In this document: positions 15,101-27,292 of the stretch, piece by piece
Position numbering within the stretch: the stretch's first letter is position 1
Layout of the letters: each line of letters begins with the position of its first letter
Assembly (NCBI GenBank): GCA_963931865.1
Contig: OZ007510.1
Coordinates: 15,294,111 to 15,358,110 of the forward strand
Length of the DNA: 64,000 nucleotides
Origin: Axinella damicornis
Taxonomy: Eukaryota; Porifera; Demospongiae; Axinellida; Axinellidae
Direction: 5' to 3'
The notes under the pieces: generated by a model
The model's database searches: none
Told to the model about the DNA's origin: nothing
What the model saw: the letters and a program-made list of their open reading frames with translations, nothing else
Made by a program: the position numbers and the translations under genes

Positions 15101-15500
15101 GGCTCTACCTCTGCTCTACCTGGCTCTACCTCTGCTCTACCTGGCTCTACCTCTGCTCAACCTGGCTCTACCTGGCTCTACCTCTGCTCTACCTGGCTCT
15201 ACCTGGCTCTACCTCTGCTCTACCTGGCTCTACTTCTACTCTACCTGGCTCTACCTCTGCTCTACCTGGCTCTACCGGGCTCTACCTCTGCTCTACCTGG
15301 CTCTACCTGGCTCTACCTCTGCTCTATCTGGCTCTACTTCTACTCTACCTGGCTCTACCTCTGCTCTACCTGGCTCTACCACTGCTCTACCGGGCTCTAC
15401 CTCTGCTCTACCTGGCTCTACCTCTGCTCTACCTGGCTCTACCTCTGCTCTACCGGGCTCTACCTCTGCTCTACCTGGCTCTACCCCTGACTCTACCTCT
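126..15500 (+). repeat. Satellite domain A, higher-order unit with TGCTATGCC / GGCGCTCTACCGC marker
   Basis: About twenty copies of a distinctive marker (TGTTCTACCTCTGCTATGCC, then GGCGCTCTACCGCTG about 11 bp further on) recur here, for example near 141, 1,974, 2,816, 3,326, 3,566, 4,116, 4,776, 5,096, 6,376, 7,224, 8,682, 9,810, 10,374, 10,926, 11,732, 13,247 and 14,386. Spacing is irregular (about 0.24 to 1.5 kb), but successive blocks are nearly identical, for instance the three units starting near 9,810, 10,374 and 10,926. This indicates amplification of long blocks as well as single words. Only one further marker copy (near 20,530) lies outside this domain. Confidence 0.85.
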
Positions 15501-18500
15501 GACTCTAACTCTGCTCTACCACTGCTCTACCTGGCTCTACCCCTGACTCTACCTCTGACTCTAACTCTGCTCTACCTGGCTCTACCTGGCTCTACCTGGC
15601 TCTACCTCTACTCTACCTGGCTCTACCTCTGCTCTACCTAGCTCTACCTCTGCTCTACCTGGCTCTACCTGGCTCTACCTGGCTCTACCTGGCTCTACCT
15701 GGCTCTAGCTGGCTCTACCTGGCTCTACCTGGCTCTACCTGGCTCTACCTCTGCTCTACCTGGCTCTACCCCTGACTCTACCTCTGACTCTACCTCTGCT
15801 CTACCTCTGCTCTACCTGGCTCTACCCCTGACTCTACCTCTGACTCTAACTCTGCTCTACCTGGCTCTACCTGGCTCTACCTGGCTCTACCTCTACTCTA
15901 CCTGGCTCTACCTCTGCTCTACCTGGCTCTACCTCTGCTCTACCTGGCTCTACCTGGCTCTACCTCTGCTCTACCTGGCTCTACCTGGCTCTACCTGGCT
16001 CTACCTGGCTCTGCCTGGCTCTACCTCTGCTCTACCTGGCTCTACCTGGCTCTGCCTCTGCTCTACCTGGCTCTTCTTGGCTCTACCACTGCTCTATCGG
16101 GCTCTACCTCTGCTCTACCTGGCTCTACCTGGCTCTACCTCTGCTCTGCCGGGCTCTACCTCTGCTCTACCTGGCTCTACCTGGCTCTACCTCTGCTCTA
16201 CCTGGCTCTACCTGGCTCTACCTGGCTCTACCTGGCTCTACCTCTGCTCTACCTGGCTCTACCGTGCTCTACCTCTGCTCTACCTGGCTCTACCTGGCTC
16301 TACCTCTGCTCTACCTGGCTCTACCTGGCTCTACCTCTGCTCTACCTGACTCTACCTGGCTCTACCTCTGCTCTACCTGGCTCTACCTGGCTTTACCTCT
16401 GCTCTACCTCTCTCTACCTGGCTCTACCTCTGCTCTACGTGGCTCTACCTGGCTCTACCTGGCTCTACCTGGCTCTACCTCTGCTCTACCTGGCTCTACC
16501 CCTGACTCTACCTCTGACTCTACCTCTGCTTTACCTCTGTTCTACCTGGCTCTACACCTGACTCTACCTCTGACTCTACCTCTGCTCTACCTGGCTCTAC
16601 CTGGCTCTACCTCTTCTCTACCTGGCTCTACCTCTGCTCTACCTGGCTCTACCTCTGCTCTACCTGGCTCTACCTGGCTCTACCTCTGCTCTACCTGGCT
16701 CTACCTGGCTCTACCTGGCTCTACCGGGCTCTACCTCTGCTCTACCTGGCTCTACCTGGCTCTACCTGGCTCTACCTCTGCTCTACCTGGCTCTACCCGG
16801 CTCTACCTCTGCTCTACCTGGCTCTACCTGGCTCTACCACTGCTCTACCGGGCTCTACCTCTGCTCTACCTGGCTCTACCTGGCTCTACCTCTGCTCTAC
16901 CGGGCTCTACCTGGCTCAACCTCTGCTCTACCTGGCTCTACCTGGCTCTACCTCTGCTCTACCTGGCTCTACCTGGCTCTACCTCTGCTCTACCTGGCTC
17001 TACCTGGCTCTGCCTCTGCTCAACCTGGCTCTACCTGGCTCTACCTCTGCTCTACCTGGCTCTACTTCTACTCTACCTGGCTCTACCTCTGCTCTACCTG
17101 GCTCTACCTGGCTCTACCTCTGCTCTACCTGGCTCTACCTGGCTCTTCCTGGCTCTACCTGGCTCTACCTGGCTCTACCTCTGCTCTACCTGGCTCTACC
17201 CCTGACTCTACCTCTGACTCTTCCTCTGCTCTACCTCTGCTCTACCTGGCTCTACCTCTGCTCTACCTGGCTCTACCTCTGCTCTTCCTGGCTCTACCTG
17301 GCTCTACCTCTGCTCTACTTGGCTCTACCTGGCTCTACCTGGCTCTGCCTGGCTCTACCTCTGCTCTACCTGGCTCTACCTGGCTCTGCCTCTGCTCTAC
17401 CTGGCTCTACCACTGCTCTACCGGGCTCTACCTCTGCTCTACCTGGCTCTACCTCTGCTCTACCTGGCTCTACCTCTGCTCTACCGGGCTCTACCTCTGC
17501 TCTACCTGGCTCTACCCCTGACTCTACCTCTGACTCTACCTCTGCTCTACCACTGCTCTACCTGGCTCTACCCCTGACTCTACCTCTGACTCTAACTCTG
17601 CTCTACCTGGCTCTACCTGGCTCTACCTGGCTCTACCTCTACTCTACCTGGCTCTACCTCTGCTCTACCTAGCTCTACCTCTTCTCTACCTGGCTCTACC
17701 TGGCTCTACCTGGCTCTACCTGGCTCTAGCTGGCTCTACCTGGCTCTACCTGGCTCTACCTGGCTCTACCTCTGCTCTACCTGGCTCTACCCCTGACTCT
17801 ACCTCTGACTCTACCTCTGCTCTACCTCTGCTCTACCTGGCTCTACCCCTGACTCTACCTCTGACTCTAACTCTGCTCTACCTGGCTCTACCTGGCTCTA
17901 CCTGGCTCTACCTGTACTCTACCTGGCTCTACCTCTGCTCTACCTGGCTCTACCTCTGCTCTACCTGGCTCTACCTGGCTCTACCTCTGCTCTACCTGGC
18001 TCTACCTGGCTCTACCTGGCTCTACCTGGCTCTGCCTGGCTCTACCTCTGCTCTACCTGGCTCTACCTGGCTCTGCCTCTGCTCTACCTGGCTCTTCTTG
18101 GCTCTACCACTGCTCTACCGGGCTCTACCTCTGCTCTACCTGGCTCTACCTGGCTCTACCTCTGCTCTGCCGGGCTCTACCTCTGCTCTACCTGGCTCTA
18201 CCTGGCTCTACCTCTGCTCTACCTGGCTCTACCTGGCTCTACCTGGCTCTGCCTGGCTCTACCTCTGCTCTACCTGGCTCTACCGTGCTCTACCTCTGCT
18301 CTACCTGGCTCTACCTGGCTTTACCTCTGCTCTACCTGGCTCTACCTGGCTCTACCTCTGCTCTACCTGGCTCTACCTGGCTCTACCTCTGCTCTACCTG
18401 GCTCTACCTGGCTTTACCTCTGCTCTACCTGGCTCTACCTGGCTCTACCTCTGCTCTACCTGGCTCTACCTGGCTCTACCTGGCTCTACCTGGCTCTACC

Positions 18501-21500
18501 TCTGCTCTACCTGGCTCTACCCCTGACTCTACCTCTGACTCTACCTCTGCTTTACCTCTGTTCTACCTGGCTCTACACCTGACTCTACCTCTGACTCTAC
18601 CTCTGCTCTACCTGGCTCTACCTGGCTCTACCTCTGCTCTACCTGGCTCTACCTGTCTCTACCTGGCTCTACCGGGCTCTACCTCTGCTCTACCTGGCTC
18701 TACCTGGCTCTACCTGGCTCTACCTCTGCTCTACCTGGCTCTACCCGGCTCTACCTCTGCTCTACCTGGCTCTACCTGGCTCTACCACTGCTCTACCGGG
18801 CTCTACCTCTGCTCTACCTGGCTCTACCTGGCTCTACCTCTGCTCTACCGGGCTCTACCTGGCTCAACCTCTGCTCTACCTGGCTCTACCTGGCTCTACC
18901 TCTGCTCTACCTGGCTCTACCTGGCTCTACCTCTGCTCTACCTGGCTCTACCTGGCTCTGCCTCTGCTCAACCTGGCTCTACCTGGCTCTACCTCTGCTC
19001 TACCTGGCTCTACTTCTACTCTACCTGGCTCTACCTCTGCTCTACCTGGCTCTACCTGGCTCTACCTCTGCTCTACCTGGCTCTACCTGGCTCTTCCTGG
19101 CTCTACCTGGCTCTACCTGGCTCTACCTCTGCTCTACCTGGCTCTACCCCTGACTCTACCTCTGACTCTTCCTCTGCTCTACCTCTGCTCTACCTGGCTC
19201 TACTCCTGACTCTACCTCTGACTCTAACTCTGCTCTACCTGGCTCTACCTGGCTCTACCTGGCTCTACCTCTACTCTACCTGGCTCTACCTCTGCTCTAC
19301 CTGGCTCTACCTCTGCTCTTCCTGGCTCTACCTGGCTCTACCTCTGCTCTACTTAGCTCTACCTGGCTCTACCTGGCTCTGCCTGGCTCTACCTCTGCTC
19401 TACCTGGCTCTACCTGGCTCTGCCTCTGCTCTACCTGGCTCTACCACTGCTCTACCGGCCTCTACCTCTGCTCTACCTGGCTCTACCTGGCTCTACCTCT
19501 GCTCTACCGGGCTCTACCTTTGCTCTACCTGGCTCTACCTGGCTCTACCTGGCTCTGCCTCTGCTCTACCTGGCTCTCTCACTGCTCTACCGGGCTCTAC
19601 CTCTGCTCTACCTGGCTCTACCTGGCTCTACCTGGCTCTACCTGGCTCTTCCTGGCTCTACCTCTGCTCTACCTGGCTCTACCCCTGACTCTACCTCTGA
19701 CTCTACCTCTGCTCTACCTCTGCTCTACCTGGCTCTACCCTTGACTCTACCTCTGACTCTAACTCTGCTCTACCTGGCTCTACCTGGCTCTACCTTTACT
19801 CTACCTGGCTCTACCTCTGCTCTACCTGGCTATACCTCTGCTCTACCTGGCTCTACCTCTCCTCTACCTGTTTCTACCTGGCTCTACCTGGCTCTAGCTG
19901 GCTCTGCCTGGCTCTACCTCTGCTCTACCTGGCTCTACCTGGCTCTGCCTTTGCTCTACCTGGCTCTACCTGGCTCTACCACTGCTCTACCGGGCTCTAC
20001 CTCTGCTCTACCTGGCTCTACCTGGCTCTACCTCTGCTCTACCGGGCTCTACCTCTGCTCTACCTGGCTCTACCTGGCTCTACCTCTGCTCTACCTGGCT
20101 CTACCTTGCTCTACCAGGCTCTACCGGGCTCTACCTCTGCTCTACCTGGCTCTACCTCTGCTCTACCTGGCTCTACCTCTGCTCTACCTGGCTCTACCTG
20201 GCTCTACCTCTGCTCTACCTGGCTCTACCTGGCTCTTCTTCTACTCTACCTGCCTCTACCTCTGCTCTACTTGGCTCTACCTGGCTCTACCACTCCTCTA
20301 CCGGGCTCTACCTCTGCTCTACCAGGCTCGACCTCTGCTCTACCTGGCTCTACCTGGCTCTACCTGGCTCTACCTCTGCTCTACCTGGCTCTACTTCTAC
20401 TCTACCTGGCTCTACCTCTGCTCTACCTGCCTCTACCTCTGCTCTACCTGCCTCTACCTGGATCTACCTCTGCTCTACCTGGCTCTACCTGGCTCTACCT
20501 GGCTCTACTTGGCTCTACCTGTTCTACCTCTGCTATGCCTGGCTCTACCTGGCGCTCTACGCTGCTCTACCTCTGCTCTACCTGGCTCTACCTCTGCTCT
20601 ACCGTGCTCTACGTCTGCTCTACCTGGCTCTACCTCTGCTCTACCTGGCTCTACCTTTGCTCTACCTGGCTCTACCTCTGCTCTACCTGGATCTACCTGC
20701 CTCTACCTCTGCTCAACCTGGCTCTACCTGGCTCTACCTCTGCTCTACCTGGCTCTACCTGGCTCTACCTCTGCTCTACCTGGCTCTACCTGGCTCTACC
20801 TGGCTCTACCTCTGCTCAACCTGGCTCTACCTGGCTCTACCTCTGCTCTACCTGGCTCTACCTGGCTCTACCTCTGCTCTACCTGGCTCTACTTCTACTC
20901 TACCTGGCTCTACCTCTGCTCTACCTGGCTCTACCGGGCTCTACCTCTGCTCTACCTGGCTCTACCGTGCTCTACCTCTGCTCTACCTGGCTCTACCTGG
21001 CTCTACCTCTGCTCTACCTGGCTCTACCTGGCTCTACCTCTGCTCTACCTGGCTCTACCTAGCTCTACCTCTGCTCTACCTGGCTCTACCTGGCTCTACC
21101 TGGCTCTACCTGGCTCTACCTCTGCTCTACCTGGCTCTTCCCCTGACTCTACCTCTGACTCTACCTCTGCTCTACCTCTGCTCTACCTGGCTCTCTACCT
21201 GGCTCTACCCCTGACTCTACCTCTGACTCTACCTCTGCTCTACCTGGCTCTACCTGGCTCTACCTCTGCTCTACCTGGCTCTCCCTGGCTCTACCTGGCT
21301 CTACCGGGCTCTACCTCTGCTCTACCTGGCTCTACCTTGCTCTACCTCTGCTCTACCTGGCTCTACCCGGCTCTACCTCTGCTCTACCTGGCTCTACCTG
21401 GCTCTACTACTGCTCTACCGGGCTCTATCTCTGCTCTACCTGGCTCTACCTGGCTCTACCTCTGCTCTACCGGGCTCTACCTGGCTCTACCTGGCTCTAC

Positions 21501-24500
21501 CTCTGCTCTACATGGCTCTACCTGGCTCTACCTCTTCTCTACCTGACTCTACCTGGCTCTACCTCTGCTCTACCTGGCTCTACCTGGCTCTACCTCTGCT
21601 CAACCTGGCTCTACCTGGCTCTACCTCTGCTCTACCTGGCTCTACCTGGCTCTACCTCTGCTCTACCGAGCTCTACTTCTACTCTACCTGGCTCTACCTC
21701 TGCTCTACCTGGCTCTACCGGGCTCTACCTCTGCTCTACCTGGCTCTACTGTGCTCTACCTCTGCTCTACCTGGCTCTACCTGGCTCTACCTCTGCTCTA
21801 CCTGGCTCTACCTCTGCTCTACCTGGCTCTACCTGGCTCTACCTGGCTCTACCGGGCTCTACCTCTGCTCTACCTGACTCTACCTGGCTCTACCTCTGCT
21901 CTACCTGGCTCTACCCGGCTCTACCTCTGCTCTACCTGGCTCTACCTGGCTCTACCACTGCTCTACCGGGCTCTACCTCTGCTCTACCTGGCTCTACCTG
22001 GCTCTACCTCTGCTCTACCGGGCTCTACCTGGCTCTACCTGGCTCTACCTCTGCTCTACATGGCTCTACCTGGCTCTACCTGGCTCTACCTGGCTCTACC
22101 TCTGCTCTACCTGGCTCTACCTCTGCTCAACCTGGCTCTACCTCTGCTCTACCTGGCTCTACCTGGTTCTACCTCTGCTCTACCTGGCTCTACTTCTACT
22201 CTACCTGGCTCTACCTCTGCTCTACCTGGCTCTACCGGGCTCTACCTCTGCTCTACCTGGCTCTACCGTGCTCTACCTCTGCTCTACCTGGCTCTACCTC
22301 TGCTCTACCTGGCTCTACCTGGCTCTACCTCTGCTCTACTTCTACTCTACCTGGCTCTACCTCTGCTCTACCTGGCTCTACCTGGCTCTACCTCTGCTCT
22401 ATCTGGCTCTACCTAGCTCTACCTGGCTCTACCTGGCTCTACCTGGCTCTACCTCTGCTCTACCTGGCTCTACCCCTGACTCTACCTCTGACTCTACCTC
22501 TGCTCTACCTCTTCTCTACCTGGCTCTACCTCTGACTCTACCTCTGACTCTAACTCTGCTCTACCTGGCTCTACCTGGCTCTACCTCTACTCTACCTGGC
22601 TCTACCTCTGCTCTACCTGGCTCTACCTCTGCTCTATCTGGCTCTACCTGGCTCTACCTCTGCTCTACCTGGCTCTACCTCTGCTCTACCGGGCTCTACC
22701 TCTGCTCTACCTGGCTCTACCTCTGCTCTACCTGGCTCTACCTTTGCTCTACCTGGCTCTACCTCTGCTCTACCTGGATCTACCTGCCTCTACCTCTGCT
22801 CAACCTGGCTCTACCTGGCTCTACCTCTGCTCTACCTGGCTCTACCTGGCTCTACCTCTGCTCTACCTGGCTCTACTTCTACTCTACCTGGCTCTACCTC
22901 TGCTCTACCTGGCTCTACCGGGCTCTACCTCTGCTCTACCTGGCTCTACCGTGCTCTACCTCTGCTCTACCTGGCTCTACCTCTGCTCTACCTGGCTCTA
23001 CCTGGCTCTACCTCTGCTCTACCTGGCTCTACCTAGCTCTACCTCTGCTCTACCTGGCTCTACCTGGCTCTACCTGGCTCTACCTGGCTCTACCTCTGCT
23101 CTACCTGGCTCTACCCCTGACTCTACCTCTGACTCTACCTCTGCCTCTGCTCTACCTGGCTCTCTACCTGGCTCTACCCCTGACTCTACCTCTGACTCTA
23201 CCTCTGCTCTACCTGGCTCTACCTGGCTCTACCTGGCTCTACCTGGCTCTACCTCTGCTCTACCTGGCTCTACCCCTGACTCTACCTCTGACTCTACCTC
23301 TGCTCTACCTCTGCTCTACCTGGCTCTCTACCTGGCTCTACCCCTGACTCTACCTCTGACTCTACCTCTGCTCTACCTGGCTCTACCTGGCTCTACCTCT
23401 GCTCTACCTGGCTCTACCTGGCTCTACCTGGCTCTACCGGGCTCTACCTCTGCTCTACCTGGCTCTACCTGGCTCTACCTCTGCTCTACCTGGCTCTACC
23501 CGGCTCTACCTCTGCTCTACCTGGCTCTACCTGGCTCTACCACTGCTCTACCGGGCTCTACCTCTGCTCTACCTGGCTCTACCTGGCTCTACCTCTGCTC
23601 TACCGGGCTCTACCTGGCTCTACCTGGCTCTACCTCTGCTCTACATGGCTCTACCTGGCTCTACCTGACTCTACCTGGCTCTACCTCTGCTCTACCTGGC
23701 TCTACCTGGCTCTACCTCTGCTCAACCTGGCTCTACCTGGCTCTACCTCTGCTCTACCTGGCTCTACCTGGTTCTACCTCTGCTCTACCTGGCTCTACTT
23801 CTACTCTACCTGGCTCTACCTCTGCTCTACCTGGCTCTACCGGGCTCTACCTCTGCTCTACCTGGCTCTACCGTGCTCTACCTCTGCATGCTCTACCTGG
23901 CTCTACCTGGCTCTACCTCTGCTCTACCTTGCTCTACCTGGCTCTACCTCTGCTCTACTTCTACTCTACCTGGCTCTACCTCTGCTCTACCTGGCTCTAC
24001 CTGGCTCTACCTCTGCTCTATCTGGCTCTACCTAGCTCTACCTGGCTCTACCTGGCTCTACCTGGCTCTACCTCTGCTCTACCTGGCTCTACCCCTGACT
24101 CTACCTCTGACTCTACCTCTGCTCTACCTCTTCTCTACCTGGCTCTACCTCTGACTCTACCTCTGACTCTAACTCTGCTCTACCTGGCTCTACCTGGCTC
24201 TACCTCTACTCTACCTGGCTCTACCTCTGCTCTACCTGGCTCTACCTCTGCTCTATCTGGCTCTACCTGGCTCTACCTCTGCTCTACCTGGCTCTACCTC
24301 TGCTCTACCGGGCTCTACCTCTGCTCTACCTGGCTCTACCTCTGCTCTACCTGGCTCTACCTTTGCTCTACCTGGCTCTACCTCTGCTCTACCTGGATCT
24401 ACCTGCCTCTACCTCTGCTCAACCTGGCTCTACCTGGCTCTACCTCTGCTCTACCTGGCTCTACCTGGCTCTACCTCTGCTCTACCTGGCTCTACCTGGC

Positions 24501-25000
24501 TCTACCTGGCTCTACCTCTGCTCAACCTGGCTCTACCTGGCTCTACCTCTGCTCTACCTGGCTCTACCTGGCTCTACCTCTGCTCTACCTGGCTCTACTT
24601 CTACTCTACCTGGCTCTACCTCTGCTCTACCTGGCTCTACCGGGCTCTACCTCTGCTGTACCTGGCTCTACCGTGCTCTACCTCTGCTCTACCTGGCTCT
24701 ACCTGGCTCTACCTCTGCTCTACCTGGCTCTACCTGGCTCTACCTCTGCTCTACCTGGCTCTACCTAGCTCTACCTCTTCTCTACCTGGCTCTACCTGGC
24801 TCTACCTGGCTCTACCTCTGCTCTACCTGGCTCTACCCCTGACTCTACCTCTGACTCTACCTCTGCCTCTGCTCTACCTGGCTCTCTACCTGGCTCTACC
24901 CCTGACTCTACCTCTGACTCTACCTCTGCTCTACCTGGCTCTACCTGGCTCTACCTCTGCTCTACCTGGCTCTACCTGGCTCTACCTGGCTCTACCGGGC
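15480..25000 (+). repeat. Satellite domain B, higher-order unit with paired CCCCTGACTCTACCTCTGAC marker
   Basis: In this part the array is marked by paired copies of a variant containing CCCCTGACTCTACCTCTGAC, usually about 55-65 bp apart, near 15,483/15,539, 15,769/15,824, 16,500/16,557, 17,515/17,571, 17,789/17,845, 18,521/18,575, 19,147/19,204, 21,140/21,207, 23,112/23,177 and 24,837/24,900. A few copies also occur near 503, 5,447 and 12,828. A block of about 1.6 kb is duplicated almost exactly (22,330-22,900 against 23,950-24,520, offset 1,619 bp). The variant introduces TGA in one frame, which is why many satellite ORFs end at it. Confidence 0.8.
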
Positions 25001-26784
25001 TCTACCTCTGCTCTACCTGGCTCTACCTGGCTCTACCTCTGCTCTACCTGGCTCTACCCGGCTCTACCTCTGCTCTACCTGGCTCTACCTGGCTCTACCA
25101 CTGCTCTACCGGGCTCTACCTCTGCTCTACCTGGCTCTACCTTGCTCTACCTCTGCTCTACCGGGCTCTACCTGGCTCTACCTGGCTCTACCTCTGCTCT
25201 ACATGGCTCTACCTGGCTCTACCTCTGCTCTACCTGACTCTACCTGGCTCTACCTCTGCTCTACCTGGCTCTACCTGGCTCTACCTCTGCTCAACCTGGC
25301 TCTACCTGGCTCTACTTCTGCTCTACCTGGCTCTACCTGGCTCTACCTCTGCTCTACCTGGCTCTACCTCTGCTCTACCGGGCTCTACCTCTGCTCTACC
25401 TGGCTCTACCTCTGCTCTACCTGGCCCTACCTCTGCTCTACATGGCTCTACCTGGCTCTACCTGGCTCTACTTCTGCTCTACCTGGCTCTACCTGGCTCT
25501 ACCTCTGCTCTACCTGGCTCTATCTGGCTCTTCCGGGCTCTACCTCTGCTCTACCTGGCTCTACCTGGCTCTACCTCTGCTCTGCTTCTACTCTACCTGG
25601 CTCTACCTCTGCTCTACCTGGCTCTATCGGGCTCTACCTCTGCTCTACCTGGCTCTACCTGGCTCTACCTCTGCTCTACCTGGCTTTACCTGGCTCTACC
25701 TGGCTCTACCGGGCTCTACCTCTGCTTTACCTGGCTCTACCTGGCTCTACCTCTGCTCTACCTTGCTCTACCTGGCTCTACCTCTGCTCTACCTGGCTCT
25801 ACCTCTGCTCTACCTGGCTCTACCTGGCTCTACCTCTGCTCTACCTGGCTCTACTTCTACTCTACCTGGCTCTACCTCTGCTCTACCTTGCTCTACCGGG
25901 CTCTACCTCTGCTCTACCTGGCTCTACCTGGCTCTACCTCTGCTCTACTTTGCTCTACTTCTACTCTACCTGGCTCTACCTCTGCTCTACCTGGCTCTAC
26001 CGGGGTCGCCTAGAAATTGACTTAAAATTATAAAAAATCCCATGGGTTACCCATGGGACTGATTTAAGTCACCCTTCCCATGGGTGTCTCATGGGACTGA
26101 TTTAAATCACCAGAACCGATGGGACACCCATGGGAGCATTTTAAGTCAATACGGCTGACTTAAGTTGCCATGAAGATATACAGTGCATAGTATTACTCAT
26201 GGGACCATTTTAAGTCAAGTCATGAAAGAGTAAGCCCCTGTTGTCTCACATCATCAGAGTAAGTCCCTGCCAATTACCCATTCACGTTCATAGAATGACT
26301 TAAAATGGTCCCATGAGTAATAGACAACATACTATATATTGTGGGACCATCTTAAGTCAAATCATTAAGGAGTATGCCCCTGTCGTCTCACACCATCAGA
26401 GTAAGTCCCTGCCAATCACCTAGTCGCGTTTAGAGAATGACTTAAAATGGTCCCATGAGTAATACACTACTGTGGGACCATCTTAAGTCAAGTCATTTAA
26501 GAGTATGCTACTGTCGTCTATCTTCATCAGTGTCAGTTACTACTGGCTGGTCTAAGTACGCATAAACACAGCAGCTCCACCTCCAGATGATTACAAGTGT
26601 TGCATGCAGCCCCGCCTCCAGAGTATTGTCGTGCAGCCCCACCTCTAGACGATTACAGTGCTACAGCCTAGCCTTGGGTATTGAAGTGCAATATTTTGTT
26701 CCTTTTTTACCAGTTCAATTACACCTATCTCGCATTTTTAGTTATAAACCACACAATGATGACAGTGACAGTGACTTCGAAGTA

Positions 26785-26995
26785 TTATTATAATAGGGTG
26801 AACTGAGGACAGGTAAAGTATAATCATGTGTGCATGGTAGTTACTACGATTACTATGCACTTTTAATTTTGTTTTAGAATCAACGAAACAGTCACATTCG
26901 TTGATCCTAAAACCAAAAGTGCATACGTAATAGTAGTAACTACCATGCACACATGATTATACTTTACCTGTCCTCAGTTCGCCCTTTATAATAAT
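26785..26995. repeat. Palindrome (snapback MITE) inside the foldback element
   Basis: Two arms of roughly 90 bp pair across a short loop. The left begins ATTATTATAATAGGGTGAAC and the right ends with its near-complement, GTTCGCCCTTTATAATAAT. The inner part carries TGCATGGTAGTTACTACG and its complement. The loop also contains the small inverted repeat ATCAACGAA/TTCGTTGAT. There is no coding capacity. Confidence 0.85.
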
Positions 26996-27158
26996 TTCAT
27001 CTCAACTGCCTTTCCAAAGAGTGTCGTGTTTGGAGGTTTGTACACACGGTTACTGCATTGTCAGCCCTAAAACAGAAGGTGCATTCATAATAATATTGTA
27101 ACCATTGTGTACAAACCTCCCAACACGACACTCTTTGGAAAGGCAGTTGAGATGAAAT
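26994..27158. repeat. Second palindrome, abutting the first
   Basis: The sequence ATTTCATCTCAACTGCC at 26,994 reappears as its complement, ending at 27,158; arms of about 50 bp enclose about 60 bp. The right arm is the beginning of the short ORF at 27,107, so part of that ORF exists as an inverted copy. Its left end overlaps the outer edge of the preceding palindrome by two bases. Confidence 0.85.
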
Positions 27159-27292
27159 TCAAAGTGGCATCTGGAAAGACAGAGTGGTTCAAGGGTCAGA
27201 TTACTAAGTATGATGGGCTGACGGGGAAATCCGGAATTTACTTCCCTTGTGATGGTGAAACTATATGTGTATCCAAACGACAAGGACATGAG
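27107..27292 (+). CDS. Possible captured exon with Tudor-like segment
   Basis: An open reading frame encodes about 60 residues ending in EWFKGQITKYDGLTGKSGIY, then YFPCDGETICVS, and runs into GAG|GTTTGT, a plausible splice donor at about 27,292. The spacing of W, G, YDG and YFP.DGE residues resembles the small beta-barrel Tudor/chromo-like folds found beside transposase or chromatin proteins. That assignment is from memory of the pattern and is inference. The first part lies in the right arm of a palindrome, so the start codon is unreliable. It sits in the centre of a foldback element and may be a captured host or transposon exon. Confidence 0.3.

Larger units (their letters stand above)
1..26000 (+). 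repeat. 10/11-bp minisatellite array (at least 26 kb)
   Basis: The whole stretch consists of two interleaved words, CTCTACCTGG (10 bp) and CTCTACCTCTG (11 bp), most often alternating as a 21-bp pair. Common variants end in CCGGG, CCTGC, CCACTG or CTTCTACT. The plus strand is pyrimidine-rich (16 of 21 bases in the basic pair). The words contain no stop codon in any plus frame, so ORFs up to about 2,200 codons arise (for example 6,172-12,882), made only of shuffled LALPLLY, ALPGSTS and STWLYLC heptads. The minus strand carries TAG in every unit and has no ORF. The array starts before the window and stops abruptly at 26,000. Overlapping ORFs in several frames, no non-repetitive domain and no codon bias argue for noncoding satellite. 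It could be pericentromeric or subtelomeric; that is inference. Confidence 0.97.

Noticed and set aside
1..26000. CRISPR array
   Set aside because: Units are directly adjacent without unique spacers, and the context is eukaryotic.
1..26000. Telomeric repeat
   Set aside because: The words are 10-11 bp, not TTAGGG-like, and contain many variants; the array is internal to the contig on its right side.
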